Positions 1-39,698 of a DNA stretch of 64,000 nt are shown here, in pieces; within the stretch, counting starts at the first letter, position 1; each line of letters starts with the position of its first letter. The stretch is from Bolinopsis microptera (taxonomy: Eukaryota > Ctenophora > Tentaculata > Lobata > Bolinopsidae): positions 7,736,084-7,800,083 of the forward strand of contig NC_087072.1 in NCBI RefSeq assembly GCF_026151205.1. The letters run 5' to 3'. Under the pieces are notes generated by a model. That model saw nothing but the letters and a program-made list of their open reading frames with translations. It searched no databases and was not told the origin of the DNA. The translations under genes and the position numbers were made by a program.

Positions 1-1050
1 CAAAAGACCGAGAAGAATTGCATTATTTTATGTATTAGTTGTAATTCAAACTCGAAGATCAGTATGTTAAAAACGTATATTTAATCATAACAGTTTTCTA
101 AAGGAGGGTGGAGTTTGTAGGGTCCCAACCCTACAATTATAGTCCCATCATATCAACTACTGTTATTGTTTGCACCTGCCTGGCAACCGCAGATTAGACA
201 GTAGTTGTGGCCAGCATGACAGTGGAATGCAATTATCTGAAGCGTTCACCGCATGCTACGGACAGCAAAACCACACAAATTGCGTTCGGTGGTTTCCGGC
301 AGGGACATGTGGTTTGAACTCAAAACCTATAATCACTGCCGGAAAAACGTCATGATAAGGTTTTATAAACATGAACTAAAGATTCATCCAGCTAGAATCA
401 ATTAGTGAGTCCTGAAGGGCTAGAATGACTACACCGTCTAGCTAAAACCACCACCGGAAATGCGTCACGTTTGTTTACACGAGAAAGCTCATCGGCTGGC
501 ACTCCTAGGGAGTGCCGACAATTAGTAGGACTATAAAACCGCCCCCACCTTCAGAAAACTCTTCGTTCTTTGTCTCAGCCCTTTCAGTCCTTTCACTCTT
601 TTTGTTCGAATCGAAATAGTTAAAGTTTAATAGTAATTCAACACTTGTAGTTTTCGTTTAACATTGTTTCCTAAAGTTCCCGAGTTTCATTACCGAGTTC
701 ACAACAAACTAAAATAACACAACGCAAATTGAAGTCCTAACTTGAAAGCACTAACTACCATAGACGGTCAATCTCATTAATCTGGTAGTTACAAAGTCTT
801 AACTAGAACGTATTTTTACGTTCGTATTTTCTGAACAATTTGCCAATCATGCGCCCATTGTTTCAAGTTTTCTATTCTGCGTGAATTTGGGTCGCCGTTT
901 ATTAATAGTAAATAGTTGGTATTAACGTAAAGATTTTACTTGTACGCTCACTCGCAATACCTGAAAGCGACATCTGGAAATTCTTATCTGTCGGTTTAAA
1001 TCTTCTATCAAAGGAACCTTAACCAACACCTCGTACAGACTCATGGTTTC
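1..1050. other. Gene-free left edge with an LTR-like/promoter-like patch
   Basis: No convincing coding sequence. At 116-135 there is a short inverted repeat beginning TGTAGGGT and ending ACCCTACA. A TATAAAA box lies at 532-538 and is followed by a C/T-rich leader-like stretch. TG start plus internal TATA box would fit a decayed LTR, but I found neither a matching second LTR nor a target duplication, so this is only a suggestion. Confidence 0.25.
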
Positions 1051-1177
1051 TGTACACTGTACACTGTACACTGAACACTGTACACTGTACACTGAACACT
1101 GTACACTGTACACTATACACTGTACACTGTACACTGTACACTATACACTGTACACTGTACACTGCACTGTACACTGT
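1051..1177. repeat. 7-bp minisatellite (TACACTG)n
   Basis: Tandem TACACTG units with occasional TATACTG and AACACTG variants. It creates spurious reading frames on the minus strand rich in Tyr-Ser-Val-Gln-Cys. Confidence 0.85.
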
Positions 1178-2791
1178 CTCTGGATCGGAGCGTAGTGTTT
1201 TTAATATTAATTAATTGGGTCCCTAAATTGGAAGTAAAGCTCTTGTTTTCCTGCAACTCTACTCCATACCTTAATTCCAGATTTTCAAAGAGGAATTGAG
1301 TAATTACAGCCAGTAACCGTAAGATGAGCAGAACAAACCATTGCAAGCCAAGCTGCAGATCCGAAGTCTGAACCATCGCACCACCTCTTACCTGGGGACC
1401 TCAGGCTATTATGTTCATAATAGAGATTCGGCGGAATGACAGGCTGAGCGCGGCCCAGTAAACCACCTCAAACCTAAGTTATTTCTATTGCTTGATCACA
1501 CAGACTCAGGTAAACAGGAATTAAATACTTTATCATTTATCACAAGTAAAAACAAATAACATAATTTCAATCTAACACATCAAGGTAGGTAATCAGAAAA
1601 TTCCAATCTACCAGTACCACGTAAAACAGTGACAAAATTCACTCTATTTTGCAAAATTAAATTTTAAGTCAATCATATGATGGCAATCTATGTCTCATAC
1701 TCTCTAAAATATTTTTGTCGAATTGTTTGTCCTCGTAGGAAAAATCTGTGCAGTAAGCATATCTTTGGATATAATAACTGTGCAGAAGTTTGATCTCTTT
1801 ACTCATAATTTAAGATTCCTTAAAGAATGCCAGTAGAACTAATTTTCCTTGCTCATTCCGTATTATTACAATTATGGGGTAAAATCTTTCTCGATGTCCA
1901 TAATAGAACGAAAACATTTCATACAAAAACTTCGTATAATTCTATGGAACGTTAGGGAATAAGAACTTGACCTGAAGCTGAAGGAAAACTGACCTCTATG
2001 GCCAATTTTAAGGCACCAAAATGGAAGGTAAATCACGGCATTTTCTTGTTCACATCGTCATCAATGAATGAGAATTAAATAGAGTCGAAAGCTATAAAAA
2101 TGTTAAATGTTCGCTTCTTTCAGCCGGTCACTTCTGTTAGCAGATAGTCAACAAAGCGGAGTGATGACTCAACAGTCAACATGTATAAAATTGATAAATC
2201 TGAAGAAGGAACCGTTCTGACAGAAATATAAATATTGTGAAGTAGGAAAAAATCCATATTTTTTGTCAAATCAAATTGAAATATGAAGCACGTATATCGT
2301 TTCAAAGCAGGGATAGCATACTATCTATGTTATAAATTAAATAAACTTTTAAAAAGTAAAATACTGTGAGTGTGACTCAAATCCATTCATTATGAATTTA
2401 CCGTCCTCAATCATTTGATATCAAGAATCAATCTGTATCGCAAGATTCATATCAAATTTACAAAAAATTTAAATGGACCAGAACTATTTCTACTATCTTA
2501 CAAGAAAACGACCAATTGTGTATAATTCATCGCTTCAACCCCATGGTATATGATAAATGATTCATCTATATCTCATGTTACTCCCGTAAATGGACGCGTT
2601 AAACTTAAAACGTCTTCAGACTTCAAACGCTAATAAAATAGCTTCTTACAAGCACAAAGAGTTTCGCTATGATAATAAATAATTTGGCACGGTGACAACA
2701 AAATATCAAGTATCAGCACCATCTGTCTTACTCTTGCAAATCATATCATTCTGTTGGGCTCAGTTAAAAGAATAAAAACTTGGTTAAAATA
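1178..2791. other. 3' flank of ANKIB1, no gene seen
   Basis: AT-rich sequence downstream of the ANKIB1 stop codon that probably includes its 3' UTR. No convincing open frame or RNA gene. Positions 1431-1460 hold a GC-rich 30-bp motif that recurs in inverted orientation at about 52137-52167 and 52409-52438, so part of it is interspersed repeat. Confidence 0.4.
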
Positions 2792-31815
<29,024 letters not shown>

Positions 31816-33078
31816 GAACCTAAATATTTGGAAATAATTTAGGGAAAGATAAAGTCTCTTTCGAGAAATAAAACAACAACAAAAAATAGTTACAATATGA
31901 GTCTCAAACAGGTATATGGGCCCATTCATTTCAATTTGAGGATATTGGTAAATATTAGTAACCCTATTACATTTTTAAAAAGGTACGATGTTGTTTACTT
32001 CGTCACACTATGAAATTATGTAAACTCTTGATGGTTAGGTTAATCATCTCATCCTCTAGGCAAATTTCCCATCAGAAGAGGTATAGAGAGCTTAGATGTG
32101 TACTGTGTCACAACACATGAGAGCACAACATAGTGTTGACTGTTGTCCCTTCCCAAAAATCGTACAGAGCACATCTGCAGGAAATTTGTAAAAGCAATCA
32201 GTCTAAAACTCTCTGGTTTAATCATGACCTCACTATTCTTGCTAATTTCATATAATCTGTATCCTTGTATATACAGCCAGGTGATGTGTAACATCAGGAC
32301 ACGCCTGAGCATGGATATAATGAGGAGTGTGCTAGTAGCAGTTAGAGGTGTACGTGGAAAGGCAAAGAAGGCATGGACTGCCCCTATATCCAATGTCTCC
32401 TTCAACCTGATACCTGAGGAGAAGAGCTACGAGGGATAGATGATATCTATTGCTCAGGATTTACAATTGTGCTCTGCCAATTGCATCACTTGATTTAATT
32501 TATTGTATATATAATACTGTTTGACATTTCTTGTATTTAGAGGTCTTTTTGTTCTTCTAACGTTTTCTAGAAAACACCCAGCTCTGTAACACTTGTATTG
32601 TCTTTTCTAGCTCTCCTGACAGCAGTAGCTCCATCACTGATTCACAATTTGGTAGTTACCAGAAACACTAGTCAGCTATTGACTGCAACAAAATCTCATC
32701 CTAGAATTGGACTGTGGCACAAGGTAATAGTGAATCATTTCTGGTACTTGTATAAAGAGGCAATTAGAGATTCTAATCTTGCATTGGAAAGTTATATTTC
32801 ATTTATGTATATTGCTTATCTCATACTTTAAACATTCACAACTGAAAGTACAAGCAAGTAATCCACAGATCTATCAAGAGTCTGAGACAGAGCATTACAA
32901 TACCCCGGCCTTATCCTACAAAATCTATTATGGACTGCAAAGATGACAGGTTGAATTGCGAAGATGACAGGGTGATCCCATGGTAAAGTACCTATGATTT
33001 AGTTATGATTAAATGAAGAAGAGTGCTTAGTTCCTTAACACTGAGCTGAAGTCACAATTTAAGTTTATTTTACGGATG
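31816..33078. other. ANKIB1: Upstream flank of ANKIB1
   Basis: Should hold the promoter and any non-coding first exon. No TATA box or clear exon was seen. A retroelement relic lies at 32143-32439 on the opposite strand. Confidence 0.4.
32143..32439 (+). pseudogene. Relic of a non-LTR retrotransposon C-terminus
   Basis: Contains LSMDIMRSVLVAVRGVRGKA followed by a short tail and stop. It resembles the C-terminal ending (RKRVRFDLLRTTVIALRGER) of the element at 50939-51302. Only the last ~50 codons look meaningful. Confidence 0.5.
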
Positions 33079-33440
33079 ATGATTAATCACTCTACACTCG
33101 ACTGTCACGTGACGTTTTCAACCCATTATCTAGCTGACCCTGAACGACCATTTGAAACCCTAACCCTCTAATCTGATCCCAACCCTAACCCAATCCCTAA
33201 CAAAAGCATATTATGTTGAAACCCTAACCATAACAATAAATTACACCAACTTCCTTGTACGGTCATATCATGTGATCGAGACAGTTTTTCGCCAATATCT
33301 TGCCCGGGAAGCATTTTAACCCTATGTCATAGGGGGTGATTCGGAATCAGAGTCCGAAAATACATCGATACAAAATAAATTTACAAGTTTTTCTAAAAGG
33401 GGGCCCTTTTAGAAAAATCTCGAAGATCGAGTGTAGAGTA
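33079..33440. mobile_element. MITE with ACTCTACACTCGA ends, containing AACCCTA motifs
   Basis: Left end TAATCACTCTACACTCGA; the right end reads TCGAGTGTAGAGTAATTTGA, giving inverted termini. The interior has several CCCTAACCC-type blocks. Related fragments lie at about 43800-43860 and 44105-44285. Target duplication not resolved. Confidence 0.55.
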
Positions 33441-33805
33441 ATTTGACACGCTCGTTATTTTACAACCATTATAACCATTAATGCAAAGCCCATTATTTTT
33501 TGCCAGCCCACCAATAGATAATATTCACCTTCAAGTGGCATTTTATTTTCTTGATTTACACAACATAAATTTAAGCATAAAGAGTTTCTGTCACAACAAG
33601 ACTGCAATCCCTAATAACAACATTTTATTTCTCCCTAGAACAATTTGTATCTGGTCAAAGTAAGAGCCTTTTCTCCAAAAAATCATCTGGAATAACGTTT
33701 CGGTGTGTGCAAAAGCTTCAAGGCCTGCACATTCCTTGCCCCGTTAGCAGTGGCGTAACGAAGGGCCCTGCCGACCCTGCAGTGCGGGGGGGCACCATGA
33801 TCTTA

Positions 33806-33964
33806 TAATAATAATAATTTGGTCGACCGCAGTCGGGGAGCCGATTTCCCTGTCTAATTGCATTTCGGCCACGGTCCTTTCGGTACAGATTTCCCTGCAG
33901 TATAGTCGGGAAGCAACCCCAGGCATATACACTCATGTTATTTTCTTTTTTACCCACGTTTCAA
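33806..33964 (-). mobile_element. SINE-like retroposon with (TTA)n tail nested in the hAT MITE
   Basis: About 160 bp flanked by a perfect 12-bp duplication ACCATGATCTTA (33794-33805 and 33965-33976). The plus-strand start TAATAATAATAATT reads as a 3' TTA-rich tail on the minus strand. A long target duplication plus a simple tail indicate LINE-dependent retroposition; no tRNA-like head was confirmed. Confidence 0.65.
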
Positions 33965-34046
33965 ACCATGATCTTAGGGGGGCGCCAATTCGTTGTTTGA
34001 ATATGGGACAATTTGGAAAAACTTAACTAAGGTACTAGCAAAACTG

Positions 34047-34201
34047 TTGTATCACGTGGTGACCCCCACGGTCGCTTCACTATAGTGAAGTAGCGTCTTC
34101 ACTATAGTGAAGTAGCGTCTTCACTATAGTGAAGTAGCGTCTTCGACGCTACAGGGGGAGCCGCGCACTTCGTTCGCGGCGGGTCATACAACGTATGACA
34201 A
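34047..34201. mobile_element. Second small insertion in the hAT MITE, with 21-bp internal repeats
   Basis: About 155 bp flanked by the 8-bp repeat CAAAACTG (34039-34046, 34202-34209). Ends are weakly inverted (TTGTATCACG / CATACAACGTATGACAA). It contains three copies of a unit with the palindrome TTCACTATAGTGAA at 34077-34140. Confidence 0.6.
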
Positions 34202-34293
34202 CAAAACTGTGCGTTTTCCTCTAGAAACACACTTTTTTAGAGATTTTACCGGCGTATCCTCTAAAATCAGCCAAAAGGTGAGGGGGCGCTAAC

Positions 34294-34870
34294 AGCAGAG
34301 GCGGCTATTGAGGGCGTCCAGGCGTCCGTGGACGCCCTAAAATTATTATCTGGTGGCTGGTGCTTGAAAATAAGAATAGTGATTATAATGGTATTCGGAA
34401 ATATCTAACCGCAATATAAAGCTCTCTATTCATTCAAACGTTCGAATGTAAGCGCACGCATGATCTTTGTGAAATTTTGTGTTGTAGGGTGTCAAATCCT
34501 CGTTTGGACAACTAAGACGAGCAGTTTTAACACATTACATAGTTAATTGTAAACGGGTACAAAACACATCAAGCGCATCCACTACAGGTAATCAATATGA
34601 TTTGGTTGTCCAGGACACCTTGCAATCTGAACTGTTATGATACTGCGCGGCTGAGATCGTACACGTGTGTGTCCTGTTTCAGTCATGTTATAAGTTTTTG
34701 CTTTTGTTTATTTGCTGTCGCTTGTGACACATTACATACATGAAACACTGTGGCCTGTGTTTAACTGTAATGTACGTACGTTGGAATAATTTAATTAATT
34801 AATTAACTATCTGCTATTACTATGGTAATAGTATTGTATGCAGTCATCAGTGAATAGACATCGGCAGGGG
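34294..34870. repeat. Interspersed repeat, copy A (hAT-like end CGGCTATTGAG)
   Basis: Shares long similarity with 53974-54620, including CGGCTATTGAG, GTATTCGGAAATATCTAA and GCGCATCCACTACAGG-like blocks. The terminal hairpin GGCGTCCGTGGACGCC suggests a DNA transposon end. No open frame. Confidence 0.6.
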
Positions 34871-34943
34871 GGATAGGAGGGGATAGGAGCTTGGGGCTAG
34901 GTAATACGTACTTGTAGCGCGCGATGCACTACTATATATTATA

Positions 34944-35897
34944 TTGCTACACGTTGTATACCGAGATGCGAGAGAGCCGGCCGCGCGCGATCAAAAGGGG
35001 TTGCATTGTGCATGTGCAGCGTGTGTCAATATATAAACTGGGCCGCGCATCAAATAATTATAATTCTTCTCGCAACCACAGTTGAGTAGATCGGCGAAAT
35101 GCACCACTGGGCCTCGCCGAACTGCGAAGGATTGACATCGAGAATCAAGGTAATACAAATATGGAATTGAGCTAGTGCGAGCCGCACGTCGGGTCAGTCC
35201 ATTAACAATTAACGGGTCATACTCGTAAAATATCTGTTCCATCGACGAGTCCAACTCGGCGCGCGTCCTGGTAGGTTGTAAACCTACAAATTAACAATTG
35301 AGAACATGGCCCATGGGGCGCTCAGCCGCGCTTGTCATTTCACAATATCTTAGCTGAAATGGCCACGTTTTCAATGTGTTTATAACAAACACTGGCCTGA
35401 ATTAGGGCCTGAGCTTTAACCTGACACGCCAAAAAATCAGTCAAGACTGAAGACAGTGAAATTTGGGTCGCGGAAAGCTAAAATCTGAAAATGTACTACC
35501 GCTAGGACATTTTCATAATTTTGCCTTTCTTCAAAGTTTTCTTCGTATATATTCCCTATATTAAGCTTAGTTTTCAGTACTTCGATGGTGACTAGTTTCA
35601 CTCACACTGACCTCACTGATTGGTCACTGGTCAAAAATTCAGTCTAACTGTAAAATTTCGGTCAAAGAAACGGCAGAAAAGCTTTTATTTTCAAGAGGGT
35701 CGTTTATTTGACACACGCTGCAACCCCTTTTTTGACGGATGCTACTCGTCTAAATTTCTTCGAAGTAGCGCGCGCCGCTTTCTTCTCGAAATGGCCCGAC
35801 GGCAAGTGCTACGAAGTAGCGCGCGCCGGGCCAGACCATTAACAATGGTCAACCCCTTTTGACCGCGTGCACGAGAGAGGTTTACAACGTGTAGCAA
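34944..35897. mobile_element. Non-autonomous DNA element with ~57-bp inverted termini
   Basis: Left end TTGCTACACGTTGTATACC leading to GATCAAAAGGGGTTG; the right end carries the reverse complement (CAACCCCTTTTGAC then ACAACGTGTAGCAA). Related sequence in inverted orientation lies at about 51940-52170. Internal frames are short and not recognisable. Flanking duplication not evident. Confidence 0.6.
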
Positions 35898-38800
35898 GTC
35901 GTATATTTATCATAGATAAGCTAGAATTAGAACCACTACTTTAAACTTACAACATAAATAAATTAAAGGCAACATGATCAACGATATGTGCGACATTTCA
36001 GTCTCCACAACATCTCCACGTTATCTTGAAGGTGCAACGATCGTCGGGTTGGTATCTTCTTATAAACACAATTTAATAAACAATAATATACTCATTTCGC
36101 ATTCCATAAATTTCAAACTTGAAATTGAAATCAAAACTTTTATTACAACTGATTGATAACTATATGATCTAAATTCTGAATAATCTCTGAAATCTAATAT
36201 AATATAAAACGGTAACTCCAGTTTTCGCAGCGTTAAAATATAAACAACAAAAAATCTAATAATAAAATTTTGTCAAGAACATATACATCTGTCATGTGCA
36301 AACGAAAAAATAGCATGCATTGATGAGTAGTAAAACTCCCAGTGAACCCATGTCCACCAGTTCAATTATTTTGGCTCTGACAAAAACGAGCCAATCAGGG
36401 CATCCAATCAAACTGAACAACTACAAGAAATTAGATATAAACAACTGGAAACCGTACCATTATTGCTGGAGATGAATTATCACAGGGATATATTGCGTGA
36501 TGCGCATTGGAGGATGTCATTTAATGATGATAATAATATGAGCTTCCTATCGAGTACAATCAGCCATCAGTATTCAGTATCACTACATTTGATAACAAAA
36601 GGGTACCTTAAGTACAGCTAGAGATTTCCGTTATCTAAAAAATCAAACTACAGTTATATACTGTTTGTTCCTGGTAATACCTAAATCATGAGTTCGATAC
36701 TGATATGTGAGACTGTTATGTTGATCAAGCGGCAGCATATCTTATAGCCATTAAGTTTAGCACATAAAAATCAATGATATCACCCCATTGAGCAAATAAT
36801 ATCACTTTATGTGTAAGTTATCAGCCTGTCTCGCATCAAGGTGGCAAAATGGGCAACTCAGCGTTATCATGCAATTGCCACGACAATTCTTATGAACTCA
36901 TAACCTATTTGATTTTTCTATTAATATCAATCTTTTAGTTTAACTCATACTTCACAAGTCAAATAATAATCAGATGCAAAATGAACCGGACTCTAAGAAC
37001 AAGAAATCTACACATGCATACAACGATCATTTATGAAGGTGCTAGTATTTCTAATGTGCTGTTCACAACCGGTCACAGCTACTTTATCACAGCTAGTGTT
37101 AGCAGTGGTCAGAGTGACCACAGGTTGTTGTAGTCAGTACTGTGCTGTGTGTTTTGACGTGGCTGGAGTGCTTCCTGATCTCACGTGTGCCACTTCGCCG
37201 CCCTCTTCCCTCTTTTGTCGACCTGAAGGTATAGGCCGTCAAAATTATTTACTATAATATGTCCTCATTACAAAAAATAATGAATCAGATCGTTGAATTT
37301 CGATAGTTTTAAAACTATTAGTGAAGCTTTAGAAATTGAATAAATATCAGTGTTTTTACGACTGTTGTTAATTTTTTTCGTTGACGTAAGATTCTCCAGC
37401 GTAAACACAAAATACGATAGGTTTGATTCTAAGATCATTTCTTGTTAAACAGAAAAAACAGGTTAAACAATTTGTTAACCGTTCTACGATCCACAGTTCA
37501 CAGCTTATTGATCACAGTTTACTGTGCACAGTCCTTCAACGACCAACTACACTCTACCTTTTAAATCAAGTTTCGTGTTTATCTAGATTGAGGACATTGG
37601 ATCCTCGCGACTGTGATTGATAAAAGATATGTGACGACTAGACCGGGCAAAAAGCAACAACATCTGTACTAGATGTTGTAGATATAACAGGTGCACATGC
37701 TCAGACTCGCACATGATAGCAATATGGAGACAGTCACCTGTCAAATGGAGACAGTAACCTGTCAAATGGTGCTTTGCAGTTCCATTCTTATCAGGTTGAG
37801 TTGAAGGCTAAACACGAGACCCACGTTTTTTCAACAGACATTCTGCACGGCGCTCACGAAACTGTGGACAAAACAGCTCACCCAGATAGAAAAGTACTTC
37901 CCTTCTTACCCATACACACGCTCTCAATACCCTGACATCTCCCTATTGTTCTGACTCCAGGTCGGGTCTTCATGTCTCATATACTGTTTTTATGCATCAT
38001 AATATGATCATGTTGTTCGGGAATTAAAGATCCGCTTTTGTACTCTGGTTTCCAGTGGTGTCACATTGTCTAAGAATTAAATGCATCACAAATCATTGGA
38101 CAAATCAAGCGGTCAGGTTTTATATGAATACAATTATCACCTTTTTCCTATTGGTCAGATGAACACTTTTGGAGATCACATGATTTGAGGACGGGGAAAT
38201 TGTTAATTCTTCAAACTCTTCACTTCGAGCAACTTTAAACGGGGTGTGTTTAACAGATCCAAGTTTTTAGTTTTGGTCCAAAGTTCGCAGCGCTACCAAT
38301 ATTATGTGGACCTGTGGAAGAAACTAAACACATATTTTACAACAGCTCTACCATGGCATTCGGGAAGAACCATCTTGTCATTTTGGCTCTCTTACAGTCT
38401 GTCATATTCTTTTTGGTTTATTAAAGTGAAGACATTCATTTTTACTCTTAATTGAGAAATGAGAGGTAACTTTTCATGCTATGCAGCTTCAGGGTTTGGA
38501 CTGACTAAAACTATACAACGATGTAAATAATGTTTCTCTTGTCCATAATGTAATTAAGGGATTTTTATTTGTAATTATGTGTTACTAATTGTTAATAATC
38601 TTACTTCTGAAAAAAAGAACCCGATTTTTTATTTACTCAAACATATTTCAATTTCTAAAAGGGAAATGATTAATTTTCACTTTTGATTACTCGAGCTTGT
38701 AGTTATTGTATTATTATATTATGCAACTTCAGTCATATTAGTTAATTACACTGCTGAGTTACTAATGAAACTCCTAAGTAACTTATCACGCTCTTGAAAT

Positions 38801-39444
38801 TTTGAATTTTTAGTGAACTCTTTAACATTTAGTCAATTTGGTAAAGAGGTGAGGTGGAACGACAACGTCAAGGTTTTACAACCATATCTTATTACTACAT
38901 TCATCAGTGGGGTCTTATCCTATATACCTGTTGTCAGGATCTGAAGTCAAACCCTCATCTAGGTACTAAGTGTCAACAATTAAGCTATTAACGCCGAACA
39001 ACAATGAAGTTATTTTGAAGTTATTCACATAACTGATAACTGCCAATATAATACAAGAATCTTAAAAGCGTCGAAACACTTAAACAGATGTGCTATCCCC
39101 CTCTTTCTCGATTAATATCGTTACTGTCATAGCAAAGTTCACGTGTTCAAAATTTCAGAGCTAAATGTGTTCTCATTCTTTTCGCACACAATAACAATTA
39201 ACATCATCATAATTACGTCATCCTTAATTCCGAGCAAACATACTTCAAGTCAGTCGAAATATTCATTTAAATCTACAAGGCCGGCCAGCTAGCTAAGCTA
39301 GGGTAGCTAGAGTTTAACCGTACGTGCGCGCATTTAAAATCATAAAAACACCCCGCAACCTACAACTTATCATCCAACTTTGTGTGACCGCAAGGGATAA
39401 CATGGGCCATGGTAGAACAAACAAAACTACCATACCGCCGGTAT
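35898..39444. other. Intergenic stretch with no supported gene
   Basis: AT-rich. It may contain the missing last exon of Par-6, but none could be assigned. The frames at 37033-37257 and 38246-38455 lack recognisable features. Confidence 0.45.
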
Positions 39445-39505
39445 GTCAGATAAGAGTAAACATCGTCCCGGTATGATACCGGGACGATGTTTACTCTTAT
39501 CTGAC
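39445..39505. repeat. 61-bp perfect hairpin (30-bp arms, 1-nt loop)
   Basis: Arms begin GTCAGATAAGAGTAAACATC and meet at CCCGGTAT-G-ATACCGGG. Every base pairs. It lies 35 bp beyond the donor of the last identified Par-6 exon, on the downstream side of the minus-strand gene. Confidence 0.95.
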
Positions 39506-39539
39506 AAACGACTACAATTAATTATCGCAAATGAATTAC

Positions 39540-39698
39540 CTGAGGCTTGATCAGCTCCTCTCTTTATCCTTAGCTGCACAGAAACATACGGTCTGTTGAG
39601 CCTCTGTATGGGCTTAGGCTGGGTTGTTGGTTTGACCGTGATGATGAGATTCTGAGCGTTTGCAATCATCATGTCAGTAACTTGATCCAGTGTTTTAC
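39540..39698 (-). CDS. PARD6: Par-6 exon 7: end of PDZ
   Basis: [20 protein letters not shown] then [17 protein letters not shown] and a basic tail. Donor CAG|GTAATT at 39540 leaves phase 1, so at least one further exon is expected. Confidence 0.9.

Larger units (their letters stand above)
33748..34293. mobile_element. hAT-type MITE copy, right end lost, with two nested insertions
   Basis: Starts CAGTGGCGTAACGAAGGG like the intact copies at 45686 and 54786 and follows their sequence, but is split by insertions at 33806 and 34047. Its right terminus is replaced by the repeat starting near 34294. Confidence 0.75.

Noticed and set aside
32049-32405. Minus-strand 118-codon ORF upstream of ANKIB1
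   Set aside because: Antisense to the retroelement relic at 32143-32439; no domain recognised.
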